Part shown: piece after piece, positions 1-8,900 of the stretch
Numbering within the stretch: position 1 is the first letter of the stretch
Layout of the letters: each line of letters opens with the position of its first letter
DNA from: Microbacteriaceae bacterium 3FA27C10
GTDB lineage: Bacteria > Actinomycetota > Actinomycetes > Actinomycetales > Microbacteriaceae
Assembly: GCA_005502775.1 (NCBI GenBank)
Contig: SCNI01000009.1
Coordinates: forward strand, 1 to 64,000
Length of the DNA: 64,000 bases
Reading direction: 5' to 3'
Position numbers and translations under genes: made by a program
The notes under the pieces: generated by a model
The model's database searches: none
Seen by the model: the letters and a program-made list of their open reading frames with translations, nothing else
What the model was told of the DNA's origin: nothing

Positions 1-11
1 CTTCACGGTCA

Positions 12-70
12 TCGACCCGTCGCGAATGGCCCCTCTTCCCCGCGCAGAGGGGCCATTTGCGACTGCTCGA
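12..70. repeat. Type A 60-bp palindrome, copy 1
   Basis: Two 25-base arms (12-36 and 46-70) are complementary at about 22 positions around a 9-base loop. The arms begin and end in TCGA and contain the core GTCGC followed by AATGGCCCCT. The same architecture recurs at 5906-5966, 43142-43202 and 57374-57434. This copy lies immediately upstream of, and partly inside, the open frame of the truncated VOC gene. Confidence 0.85.
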
Positions 71-329
71 TGGCAGGCTGGGGCGCATGGAGCAGCGCGC
101 AGACGGCATCACCCTCTCGCACAACGTGGGCTCGGCGGCCGAGGTCGACGCGGCGGTCGAGCGGATGCGCGGGGCCGGCGGCAGCATCCGGAAGCCCCCG
201 CAGGCGGCCGCGTTCGGCGGCTACCACGGCCGCGTCGCCGACCCGAACGGCGTCGTCTGGGAGGTGGCCTTCAACCCCGGCTGGAGCGTCGACGCCGAGG
301 GCCGAGTGCGGATGGTGCCGGTGGAGTAG
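57..329 (+). pseudogene. 5'-truncated VOC (glyoxalase/dioxygenase-like) gene remnant
   Basis: The 80 or so residues from DGITLSHN onward match the C-terminal half of small VOC-superfamily proteins, including the typical [21 protein letters not shown] end, where one metal-ligand Glu usually sits. Full VOC proteins are about 125-135 residues. Here the N-terminal beta-alpha-beta-beta-beta unit is absent. The frame is open to the left window edge but reads through the palindrome at 12-70 and encodes nothing VOC-like there. The only in-frame start near the palindrome is a TTG at 57, inside its right arm, so a functional start is doubtful. I infer a gene interrupted or truncated by the palindrome. 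The missing half could still lie left of the window. Confidence 0.6.
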
Positions 330-356
330 AGAGAGCCGCGAGCCGCGACAGGCGGG

Positions 357-779
357 TCAGGCCGCCGAGGCGGGCGAGTCGGCGGGATCACCCGGCGCCG
401 CGGCATCCGCCGGGCCCGCAGCCTCCGTCACCGTCGCGGTCGACGTCGGCTTCTGCCACGGCCAGCGGCCGGTGATCTCGAGCTCGAGCGAGAAACTGAG
501 GAAGGTGCGGATGAGCACGATCGCGCCGAGCACGGCCACGCTCTCGAGAGTCGGGGTCACGGCGACCGTGCGGATGATGTCGGCGGCCACGAGCAGTTCG
601 AGCCCGAGCAGGATGGCGCGTCCCAGCAGGCGGCGGAACTGCGTGTAGACCGGATGCCGGTGGCGCACGACCCTGGTGAGCGCGTTCCCGCCCGCGAAGA
701 CCGCGCCGATCACGATGGCGGCGACGCCCGCGACGTCGAGCACCTTGCCCACGACCTCGATGATCCCGTTGAAGTCCAT
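357..779 (-). CDS. DUF1622 family membrane protein
   Basis: This 140-residue protein begins MDFNGIIEVVGKVLDVAGV. It has about three hydrophobic segments: near residues 10-30, 55-75 and 78-100. Between them lies the Arg-rich stretch RVVRHRHPVYTQFRRLLGR, typical of the DUF1622 family of small inner-membrane proteins of unknown function. The C-terminal 35 residues are Ala/Pro-rich and probably disordered. The ATG at 779 was chosen over longer upstream frames because the family signature starts there and upstream residues are Arg/Pro-rich noise. It runs away from the aldo/keto reductase at 884, so the two share a short divergent promoter region. Confidence 0.8.
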   Translation of the reverse strand: MDFNGIIEVVGKVLDVAGVAAIVIGAVFAGGNALTRVVRHRHPVYTQFRRLLGRAILLGLELLVAADIIRTVAVTPTLESVAVLGAIVLIRTFLSFSLELEITGRWPWQKPTSTATVTEAAGPADAAAPGDPADSPASAA

Positions 780-883
780 GAGCGCCTCCGTCTGCGGCGC
801 GGGCCGCCACTGCTGACAGCGTGGCAGGTGCGGTGCGCCCGGTGCAACGGAATGGCCGGCACGCGTGAGGCGTTGGCTTCTGC

Positions 884-1762
884 ATGACCTCCACCGATCT
901 CTCCACGCCCGCCGGCGCATCCGGAACCTTCGCCATCGGCGGCGACCTCGTCGTCAACCGCCTCGGCTTCGGCACCATGCAGCTCACCGGGCCCGGCGTC
1001 TGGGGCGAGCCCGCCGACCGCGCCGCCGCGATCACCGTGCTCCGCCGGGCCGTCGAGCTCGGCGTGACCCTCATCGACACCGCGGACGCCTACGGCCCGT
1101 TCGTGACCGACGCGTTGATCCGCGAGGCCCTGCATCCTTACGCCGACGGGGTGGCGATCGCCACGAAGGTCGGGTTCACGCGCCAGGGGCCGAACCGGTG
1201 GATCCCGGTCGGCCGCCCCGAGTACCTCCGTCAGCAGACCGAGCTCAACCTGCGCCACCTCGGCGTCGACCGCATCGACCTGCTGCAGCTGCACCGCATC
1301 GACCCGACGGTGCCGCTCGACGACCAGATCGGCGAGCTGGCGGCTCTGCAGAGCGAGGGCAAGGTGCGGCACATCGGGCTCTCCGAGGTGTCGGTGCAGG
1401 ATGTCGAGGCGGCGCGCGCGATCGCGCCCATCGTCTCGGTGCAGAACCTGTTCAACCTCACGAACCGCTCGGCCGAGCCGCTGCTCGACTACGCCACGGC
1501 GAACGGCATCGCGTTCATCCCGTGGTTCCCGCTCGCCACGGGCAAGCTCTCGGGCAGCGGCACGCCCCTCGCGGAGCTCGCGGGCTCGCACGGCGTGGCG
1601 CCGAGCCAGCTCGCGCTCGCCTGGCTGCTGCGCCGCTCGCCGGTGATGCTCCCGATTCCGGGCACCTCGTCGGTGGCGCATCTCGAGGAGAACGTGGCCG
1701 CCGCCGCGCTCTCGCTCTCGCTCTCCGACGAGGAGTACGCGGCGCTCGACGCGCTCCGCTGA
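884..1762 (+). CDS. Aldo/keto reductase
   Basis: This 292-residue protein has the AKR (alpha/beta)8 pattern. The catalytic tetrad is visible: Asp65 and Tyr70 in DTADAYGP, Lys95 in ATKVGF and His137 in LQLHRID. The NADPH-binding end near residues 258-275 ([16 protein letters not shown]) is also typical. Homologues reduce aldehydes and ketones with NADPH in the cytoplasm; the substrate cannot be read from the sequence. It is a single-gene unit with a type B palindrome right after its stop codon. Confidence 0.93.
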   Translation: MTSTDLSTPAGASGTFAIGGDLVVNRLGFGTMQLTGPGVWGEPADRAAAITVLRRAVELGVTLIDTADAYGPFVTDALIREALHPYADGVAIATKVGFTRQGPNRWIPVGRPEYLRQQTELNLRHLGVDRIDLLQLHRIDPTVPLDDQIGELAALQSEGKVRHIGLSEVSVQDVEAARAIAPIVSVQNLFNLTNRSAEPLLDYATANGIAFIPWFPLATGKLSGSGTPLAELAGSHGVAPSQLALAWLLRRSPVMLPIPGTSSVAHLEENVAAAALSLSLSDEEYAALDALR

Positions 1763-1775
1763 GGCGCGGTTCGTG

Positions 1776-1846
1776 CGATGACGGAGGAAATTCGGGGTGT
1801 TCGCGTGCACGACGTCGACGAACCCCTCGAATTTCCTCCGTCATCG
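1776..1846. repeat. Type B palindrome, intact copy
   Basis: The left arm starts CGATGACGGAGGAAATTCG and the right arm ends with its exact 19-base complement. The inner parts (GGGGTGTTCG against CGAACCCCT) also pair with slippage. It sits between two same-strand genes. A start codon inside the left arm (1778) makes the next gene look 30 residues longer than it is. A decayed relative lies at 36182-36248. Confidence 0.85.
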
Positions 1847-1867
1847 CGGCCCCACGATAATGGGGGC

Positions 1868-3322
1868 ATGCGACGCATCGAGGTCACGCCGCGGCCCGAC
1901 TGGCGTGAGCGGTGCGACGCGGTGGGCTTCAGCTTCTACGACCTCGAGTCGGAGGGCGGCCGCCCCTACTGGAGCGAAAGCGCCGCCTACGTGTTCACGA
2001 GCGGCGAGATCGAGCTGATCGAGGCTGCCACGAAGGAGCTCTTCGACCGCTGCATGGACGCGGTCGAGCACGTCGTGCGCCACCGCCGCTTCGACGAGTT
2101 CGGCATCCCGGCGCGGTTCCACGAGCTGGTGCGGGCGTCGTGGGACGACGACGACCCCACCGTCTACGGCCGCTTCGACCTCGCCTACGACGACGGCGCC
2201 GGCGCGCCGGGCCTCGCGGGCCGAGCTGCGCCGCTGGGCGGCCTCCGCCCGCCGACCGTGAAGCTGCTCGAGTTCAACGCCGACACCCCCACCTCGCTCG
2301 TCGAGAGCGCCGCCGCCCAGTGGCAGTGGCTCGAGGAGCAGACGGCCGCGGGCGTCCTGCCCGCCGGCGCCGACCAGTTCAACGGCCTGCACGAGCTGCT
2401 GATCGAGCAGTGGGCGCACGTGCGCGCCGCCCGCTGGGGCCTCGCGCCCGGCGCCCGCCTGCATCTCGCGAGCCTGCACGACACCGGCGATGGCGAGCTC
2501 ATCGTCGAGGACTTCGACACGGTCGCCTACATGGCCGAGACCGCCGCGGCCGCCGGCTTCGACCCGAAGCTGGTCTTCATGGAGGATCTCAGCTTCAGCC
2601 TCGAACGCGGCCTCTTCCTCGACGCCGACGGCGAGCCCGTGCGGCACATCTTCAAGCTCTACCCCTGGGAATGGATGATCGTCGAGCAGTTCGGCGGCTT
2701 CCTGCCGAACAGCCGCGGGGTGACGGCGTGGGTGGAGCCGGCCTGGAAGCTGCTGCTCAGCAACAAGCAGCTGCTCGTGGTGCTGTGGGAGCTGTTTCCC
2801 GGGCATCCCAACCTGCTGCCGGCGTTCGCCGAGCCGGAGAGCGGCGCGGATGCGCCGGGTGCGGACGCGAACGCCGGCGCGACGGCGGGGACCGGCCCGG
2901 AAGCGCTGTCCGCGCTCGCCGGGCGCGCCACCGTGCGCAAGCCGCGCCTCGGTCGAGAGGGCGCGAACGTCACCGTGCGCGACGCCTCCGGAGCGGTGGT
3001 GGCCGAAGCTTCCGGCGCCTACGGCGACGAGGGCTTCATCGTGCAGGAGCGCGCCCGCTTCTCCGACATCCGCGGCAAGACCGCGGTGATCGGCAGCTGG
3101 ATCGTGGGAGAGACCCCCGCGGGCATCGACCTGCGCGAGACGAGCGGCCCCATCACGGGCGACCTCGCCGAGTTCGTACCGCACTACATCGAGCCGGATG
3201 ACGGCGGGGCCGGCTCCCTGCAGACCGGCCACTGTGCCGCGCGAACCGCCTCGGATGCGGCGCCCGCCGACCCGGCCGTCGGTGCCGCCGGCCCGGGCGT
3301 CCGGGGCAGGATGGACCCGTGA
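1868..3322 (+). CDS. Glutathionylspermidine synthase-like (YgiC-type) ATP-grasp protein
   Basis: This 484-residue protein matches the pre-ATP-grasp/ATP-grasp fold of the C-terminal synthetase domain of glutathionylspermidine synthase. Visible blocks are LEFNADTPTSLVES (ATP-grasp substrate loop), LYPWEWM, WKLLLSNKQLL, VRKPRLGREGANV and GSWIVGETPAGI. Actinobacteria generally lack glutathione, so the family is better described as YgiC-like amine/acid ligases of unknown substrate. Residues 345-370 are an Ala/Gly-rich insert, and about 40 residues after FVPHYIEPD form a disordered tail. The ATG at 1868 is preferred because the box GATAAT lies exactly 6 nt upstream (leaderless pattern) and the upstream 30 codons read through a palindrome. 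The stop overlaps the next start (GTGA), implying translational coupling to a YgiB-like lipoprotein. Confidence 0.85.
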   Translation: MRRIEVTPRPDWRERCDAVGFSFYDLESEGGRPYWSESAAYVFTSGEIELIEAATKELFDRCMDAVEHVVRHRRFDEFGIPARFHELVRASWDDDDPTVYGRFDLAYDDGAGAPGLAGRAAPLGGLRPPTVKLLEFNADTPTSLVESAAAQWQWLEEQTAAGVLPAGADQFNGLHELLIEQWAHVRAARWGLAPGARLHLASLHDTGDGELIVEDFDTVAYMAETAAAAGFDPKLVFMEDLSFSLERGLFLDADGEPVRHIFKLYPWEWMIVEQFGGFLPNSRGVTAWVEPAWKLLLSNKQLLVVLWELFPGHPNLLPAFAEPESGADAPGADANAGATAGTGPEALSALAGRATVRKPRLGREGANVTVRDASGAVVAEASGAYGDEGFIVQERARFSDIRGKTAVIGSWIVGETPAGIDLRETSGPITGDLAEFVPHYIEPDDGGAGSLQTGHCAARTASDAAPADPAVGAAGPGVRGRMDP

Positions 3323-3900
3323 CCGCCGCCCGCACCTCCGCCCTCGCGCTCTCCGGCATCGCGGCGGCGAAGCGCGCCGCCGCGCGCCGGCCGGCCGTCG
3401 CCCGCACGGCCGCGGTCGTCTCGATCGCCGGCGCGGTGCTCGCGCTCTCCGGATGCGCGCCCACCGACGAGGGCATCGTGATCGAGGGCGCCGACGGCCA
3501 GAAGTACGTCATCCCCGACAACGCCGAGCGCCCGATGTACGACTCGAAGGAAGCCTGCATCGCCGACGTGACCGCGCAGATCCAGCAGCTCCAGGCCCAG
3601 GGCGAGACCATCGCCGACAAGCCCGAGGACCTGTGCGAGTCGTCGGAGGCCTACCCGCAGGCGCACTACGCGCATCCGTGGCTCGGCCCCATCATCTTCG
3701 CGGGCTCCCGCTGGAACTCGCCGAACGTGGCCGGCTGGTCTGGCGTGCCGAGCGCGGGTTTCGCGGCCCCGGGCGCGAAACTGCAACCGGATGTCGTCAG
3801 CCCGGCTCCCGCGGGCGCCGCGGCCGGCGAGCGGGCGCCCCTCAAGTCGGGCTTCGGCTCCTCAGGAAAGAGCGGCTTCGGCTCGAGCGTCGGCGGCTGA
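3319..3900 (+). CDS. YgiB/DUF1190-like lipoprotein, partner of the YgiC-type ligase
   Basis: This 193-residue protein has a hydrophobic segment ending in the lipobox LALSGC (Cys46), so it is probably a lipoprotein; the N-terminal extension before it is long and Arg/Ala-rich. After it comes VIPDNAERPMYDSKEACIAD, resembling the DUF1190/YgiB pattern. The C-terminus is Gly/Ser-rich with two copies of SGFGSS. The GTG start overlaps the preceding stop by 4 bases. In enterobacteria ygiB and ygiC are also adjacent, which supports both calls. Function is unknown. Confidence 0.72.
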   Translation: MTAARTSALALSGIAAAKRAAARRPAVARTAAVVSIAGAVLALSGCAPTDEGIVIEGADGQKYVIPDNAERPMYDSKEACIADVTAQIQQLQAQGETIADKPEDLCESSEAYPQAHYAHPWLGPIIFAGSRWNSPNVAGWSGVPSAGFAAPGAKLQPDVVSPAPAGAAAGERAPLKSGFGSSGKSGFGSSVGG

Positions 3901-3957
3901 GAACGCCGAGCGCCGAGCTCCGATGACGCCGACGGGATGTCTCCCCTCCGGCCGATC

Positions 3958-3979
3958 ATGAGCTAAGCTCATCGATGGG
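3958..3979 (+). promoter_or_regulatory. Palindrome plus -10-like box of CWB2 gene 4007
   Basis: ATGAGCTAAGCTCAT (3958-3972) is a perfect 7-1-7 palindrome. Its core GAGCTAAGCTC is followed after 3 nt by GATGGG. The same layout occurs at 11322-11341 and, on the other strand, at 54822-54841, both upstream of CWB2-repeat genes. Confidence 0.5.
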
Positions 3980-4006
3980 CCGGGAACCCGTCGATCGGAA
4001 CTCAGC

Positions 4007-5902
4007 ATGGTCACGCCATTCGCCACCCCACGGTCCTCGCGCTCGAAGACGCGCGCCGGGGCCCTCGCAGCAGTCGCAGCGCTCGGTCTGCTCGCCGCGA
4101 TGTTCTCCCAGCCCACGGCGGCGCAGGCGGCGCTGGCGCCGGTCGCGGCCGACGACGACTACTCGGCTCTCCCCGGTGCGACTGTGGAGCCCACAGGCCT
4201 GGGCGTGTTCGCGAACGACACCGACACCGACGGCGCGTCGATGACGATCAAGCTGCTCACGATCCCCACCCGGGGAACGGCCACGGTCACCGGGCCGGGC
4301 CTCTTCCGCTACGAGCCCGAAGAACTCTTCACCGGAACCGACACCTTCACCTACTGCATCGTGTTCCGGGTCGACCCGTTGACCTGTCTCTCGGAGGCCG
4401 CCACGGTCACGATCGATTTCGAGACGCCGACCGCTGTCGACGACGCCTACTCGACGCCGGTGAACACGACGCTGACGGTCGCGGCTCCGGGCGTGCTTGC
4501 GGACGACGTCAACGTGATGGCCCCGATGACGGCGAAATTCGATCCGGTGCCGTACGGCACGCTCACGGCGGGCAATGGAGGGGCGTTCGGTTACGCTCCT
4601 CCGCCGGGTTTCCGCGGAACGCAGAGCCTCCGCTATTGCGTCGTCGCGAGCACCGCATCCACCGTCTGCATCTCGGCGTCCGCCACGGTGACGGTCCGCG
4701 TGGGGCTCGACGGGCTGGTCGCGAACGACGACCGCTATGAGACCTCGTCGGGTTCGGCCCTGACCGTTCCGGCTGCGACAGGGCTGTTCGCGAACGACCA
4801 AGGCGTGGTGGCCACCGACCGCATTCTGGCTGGCCCACCGCTGCACGGAACGATCGTCATCGGCGACGACGGGCACTTCACCTACAGACCGGCCGACGGC
4901 TTCGTAGGTAGCGACTCCTTCGAATACTGCATCTCGGCGGTCGCCAACACGAGGCCCTGTCTGTCCCACCTGGCGACCGTCACGCTCGACGTCCATCCTG
5001 TGGCGTTCCGCGTCGGCGGCGACGACCGCTTCGCTGTCTCCGCCGCGGTGTCCGCACGCACCTTCGCGCCCGGTGTGGCGGTGGTCTATGTGGCCTCCGG
5101 CGCCGTGTTCGCCGATGCCCTCTCCGGGGCCGCCGCGGCCGGCGCCGCCCATGGCCCGGTACTGCTCACCACCCGCGACGCCGTGCCCGCGGTGGTGCTC
5201 GACGAGCTCCGCCGACTGAGGCCGGCGAAGATCGTCGTGCTCGGTGGCACGGCGAGCGTCGGCGCGGCGGTCGAGGACGCGCTTCGCCCGCTCGCCCCCT
5301 CGCTCGACCGCTACGCCGGCGCCGATCGCTACGCGGTCTCGGCCGAGGTCTCGAAGCACGCCTTCGCGAGCAACGCCCCCGTCGCCTACGTGGCCTCCGG
5401 GCAGAACTTCCCGGATGCGCTCGCCGGCTCCGCGGCGGCCGGTCACCTCGGCGGCCCGGTGCTGCTGGTCACCCGTGACTCCGTCTCCGCCGAGGTCGCC
5501 GCCGAACTCGCGCGCCTCAAGCCGGCGCGCATCGTGGTGCTCGGTGGCCCGAACTCGGTATCGGCAGAGGTGCTCGGAACCCTCGCGGGGATCGCGCCGG
5601 CCAACCGCATCGGGGGCGCCGACCGCTTCGAGGTCTCCGCGGCCGTCTCGGCGAACACCTTCCCGATGGGCGCACCCACCGTGTACATCGCCTCTGGGGC
5701 CGTCTTCCCCGACGCCCTCTCGGGCTCCTCGGCCGCGGTGCTGCACTCGGCGCCGGTACTCCTCGTGACCGCCACCAGCGTCCCGGCTGCCGTGGCCTCG
5801 GAGCTCGACCGCCTCAAGCCCGGTCGCATCATCGTGCTCGGCGGCCCGAACACGATCTCGGAGGCGGTGCTCGCCGCGCTGCGCGAGCACCTCGTGGGCT
5901 GA
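4007..5902 (+). CDS. Secreted protein with three Ig/cadherin-like domains and three CWB2 repeats
   Basis: This 631-residue protein has an Arg/Lys-rich N-terminus and a hydrophobic signal peptide ending near TAAQA (residues 37-41). Residues about 45-330 hold three tandem bacterial cadherin/Ig-like domains, each starting with a D-DD-Y signature (ADDDYSAL, VDDAYSTP, ANDDRYET) and carrying a conserved F-Y-C motif. Residues about 335-631 are three CWB2 repeats, each with an (A/D)DRF/Y start, a VASG-FPDALSG block and a VLGG end. In Clostridium, triplets of this repeat anchor proteins non-covalently to cell-wall polymers; the ligand in actinobacteria is not known to me. I infer a surface adhesin or structural protein. 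It ends at a type A palindrome facing the GH97 gene. Confidence 0.88.
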   Translation: MVTPFATPRSSRSKTRAGALAAVAALGLLAAMFSQPTAAQAALAPVAADDDYSALPGATVEPTGLGVFANDTDTDGASMTIKLLTIPTRGTATVTGPGLFRYEPEELFTGTDTFTYCIVFRVDPLTCLSEAATVTIDFETPTAVDDAYSTPVNTTLTVAAPGVLADDVNVMAPMTAKFDPVPYGTLTAGNGGAFGYAPPPGFRGTQSLRYCVVASTASTVCISASATVTVRVGLDGLVANDDRYETSSGSALTVPAATGLFANDQGVVATDRILAGPPLHGTIVIGDDGHFTYRPADGFVGSDSFEYCISAVANTRPCLSHLATVTLDVHPVAFRVGGDDRFAVSAAVSARTFAPGVAVVYVASGAVFADALSGAAAAGAAHGPVLLTTRDAVPAVVLDELRRLRPAKIVVLGGTASVGAAVEDALRPLAPSLDRYAGADRYAVSAEVSKHAFASNAPVAYVASGQNFPDALAGSAAAGHLGGPVLLVTRDSVSAEVAAELARLKPARIVVLGGPNSVSAEVLGTLAGIAPANRIGGADRFEVSAAVSANTFPMGAPTVYIASGAVFPDALSGSSAAVLHSAPVLLVTATSVPAAVASELDRLKPGRIIVLGGPNTISEAVLAALREHLVG

Positions 5903-5905
5903 ACC

Positions 5906-5966
5906 ATCGAGAAGTCGCATTGTGCCCCTATCCGGGTGGGATAAGGGCACAATGCGACCTTTCGAT
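5906..5966. repeat. Type A palindrome, copy 2 (convergent gene junction)
   Basis: The 26-base arms 5906-5931 and 5941-5966 pair with three mismatches around a 9-base loop. The core is GTCGCATTGTGCCC on one arm and its complement on the other, different from the AAATGGCC core of other copies but still self-complementary. It fills the gap between the stop codons of two convergent genes and could act as a bidirectional terminator. Confidence 0.9.
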
Positions 5967-5975
5967 GTGGTGCTG

Positions 5976-8900
5976 CTACCCGAGCGCGGTCAGCGTCAGC
6001 GTCGCCTGGTAGCTCCCGTCGGAGACGCTCACCGGGAAGCGCAGGTCGAGCGCGGCCCCGAGCTTCGCCGAGCCCGCCACGTGACCGGCCGCGCCGCTGC
6101 CGAGCGTCGACGCCGTCGAGAGGCCGGTGCCGGTCTCGAAGCCCGACACCACCGGAGCGCCCACGACCGCGCCGCCGCCCGCCTCCACGAGCGTCGGCGT
6201 CCACCCGAGGTACGTGCCCGAGAACGAGCGGCTGCCGTCGGCCGAGCGGAAGTCGCTCACCTGCGCCGAGATCGCCCACTGCGGCGCCGGCACTCGCGTG
6301 TCGGTGACCCGCACCGGGTTGATCGAGCCGGTCGCGGCGAAGTGGTCGCCGTTCTGGACGGCGGTGCCGAGGTCGACGAGCGTGTTGGTGCCGTCGATGT
6401 TCCACACGAACTCGCCCGGCTCGCCGGTGCCCGCCTCCGGAACGGCGACCTGCACCTGCTCCGTGCCCGTGGCATCCGGGTCGGACGGCGACGCGTTCTC
6501 CGGCACCGCGGTCAGCACGGGGCGGCCGCGCCCTGTGTCGAAGGTCCAGACCGAGCCGAAGTCCCAGCCGATCGCCGCATACGTCGACGTCAGCGCGAGC
6601 TCGGCCGCGGTGCGGTTCGCCCCGTTGAGGTTGGTGGCGGTGCCGGTCGTGATGGCGGCCCCGTTCACCGTGGCGCTGTCGAGCGAGAGGTTGCCGGTGT
6701 ACGTGGGCGTGCCGTTCTCGCGGGCCAGGATGCGCGCCCGCGGCGAGTTGGCGGTCTGCACCGAGCCGCTCACCACGACGTTGCCCGTCACCGTGGTGCC
6801 CGCATAGCCGTAGCCGGTGAGGATGCCGCCGTTCTGCACCTCCGCCTTCACGGTGGCGTTCACCACGTAGTTGTCCAGCAGCAGGCCGGAGGCCGAGTTC
6901 CACGCCGTGAGGCCGCCGGCCTCCCAGTTGGCCGTGACCCGGGCATCCACGGTGTAGCTGTTCTTCACCTGGCCGGTGTTCTCGGCCGCGATCGGCGCGG
7001 TGCGCCAACCGCCCGAGACCGTCGAGCCCGACACGAACACCTGGTCGATGAGCCCGTTGTTCGTGACGGCCACCACGGCGACCCGGGTCGACTGCACGTA
7101 GGCCCCGGTGACCACCGAGGTGGCGTTCAGGAACCCGAGCTGGCGGATGGTGCCGGAGTTGTTCACGATGAACGCCTTCGACTCCGCGCCGGCGACCTGG
7201 AGGCCGATGATCTTGTGGCCCGCACCCTCGAGGGTTCCGTCGAAGGAGGCGACGGGGGTCCAGGGCTTGGTGAGGGTGATGTCCTTCGTGAGGGTGAAGG
7301 TGGCGGAGGGATGCTGCGCGATGAGCGCGAGGTCGGCCTCGGTCGCGAGGGCGAACGGCCCGTTCGAGCCGTCGTTCAGCGGGTTGTCGATCGCCTGGGT
7401 CGTGATGCGGGCGAGGAAGCCGCCGCCCGAGGCCACCGTGGGCGTGAGCACCGTCGACGAGTCCACCGTGGTGGTCGTGCGGTTCATCGTGGTGCCGGCC
7501 GTCTTGTCGGTGTACACGTCGGCGTTGTACGCGGTGCCGGCCGGCAGGAAGCCGAGCGGGAGAGAGAGCGTGCCCGGGGCGGTGGTGCCTGCGGTCACGG
7601 CGATCCAGTACTCGCCGTCCGAGGTCTCGCGCACCACGCCGGCGAGGCCGCCGATGCTGCTCTGCGGCAGCACCCAGCTGCGCTTCCAGGTGGTGGGCAG
7701 ATTCTTCACGACGTCGCCGACCAGGGCGTTGTACTGCCCGCCCGGTGCGATGTTCGAGGGCCGCTCGGAGAGCTGAAGGTAGGGCATCGAGTAGACCACG
7801 GTCGACGCCAACTGGTGCGACCAGGTGACGTTGCCGCCCGAGCCCGAGAGCAGGAACGGCGTGTAGTCGGCCGGCCCCGCCACGAGCCGGGTGAACGGCG
7901 CGAGCGTGTTCTGGTTGGCGTCGTAGCCCGACTGCAGGCCCTTGACGGCCTCGCGGCCGAGCTCGTTCGGGTAGGTGCGGTTGAGGCCGGTGGGCTCGAG
8001 GGGGTTGTGGTAGATCACCATGAGCTTGCGCGCGGCGGCATCCTTCGCCGTGTCACCGAAGAAGTTGACCTTCGTCTCGGTCTCGTCGAAGGTGTGGTCG
8101 ATCTTGAGTCCCGCGATGCCGCTGGCCTTCGACAGGTCGAGGTAGGCGGCCCGGAAGTCGGGGTTCTGCAGGCTCTTCTGCGGGTAGCTGCTGCCGCTGC
8201 CGTAGCTGATGCCGCTCGTGAAGCTCGCGTCGGCACCGGCGCCGTTGTCGTAGTCGGTCCACAGCCACACGTCGACCGGGAAGGCCTTGGCCTTGCCGCG
8301 GGCGGCGAGTTCGGCGATCTTCGCGAAGCGGGTGGCCGTGTTCGAGCCCCACGAGGCATCCGTGAGATTGCCCTCGATGAGCACGCCCGGGATGCCGGCC
8401 TCCGAGGCCGAGTCGATCAGCGACTGGATGCCGGTGAAGCTCTGGTCGTTCGTGGAGAGGGTCGACCAGGAGTTCGTGCCGGGGCGGATCCAGCTGATGT
8501 CGCCGCCGGGGAACACCGACTGGTCGATCGGCGCGTTGACCGAGGTGACGATGTCGGAGTTCGTGAGACCGGTGAGGTCGGCCGCGATGGTGATGACGCG
8601 GAACGGCGAGTGCAGCGTGGCCGGCTTCACCGTGAAGGTACCCTGCCCGTTGTCGGTGGCCCAGTAGTAGGTCGACACCGAGCCGCCGCTCGTGGTGCGG
8701 AGGGCGATGGCGGGCCAGTCGCGAACATCCGCTTCGGTGATGTTGGCGAAGCCCGCTTTGCCGGGCAGCTCCACCGTGGGCAACACCGTGATGCTCTGCG
8801 CGCCCGCGTCGGCGAAGGACTTGCGGGTGAAGCTGTTCTGCAGGTCGTCGATGGTACTGGGGGTGGTGACCTGGTAGTCGAGCATCGAGGCCGGGTCGAA

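Noticed and set aside
1778-1867. A longer N-terminus for the YgiC-like gene starting at 1778
   Set aside because: Those 30 codons read through the type B palindrome and are not family-like. The start at 1868 has a -10 box at the leaderless distance.
5906-5966. Type A palindromes as insertion-sequence ends or attachment sites
   Set aside because: No transposase or integrase gene lies near any copy, and I see no target duplications, so I kept the neutral label repeat.
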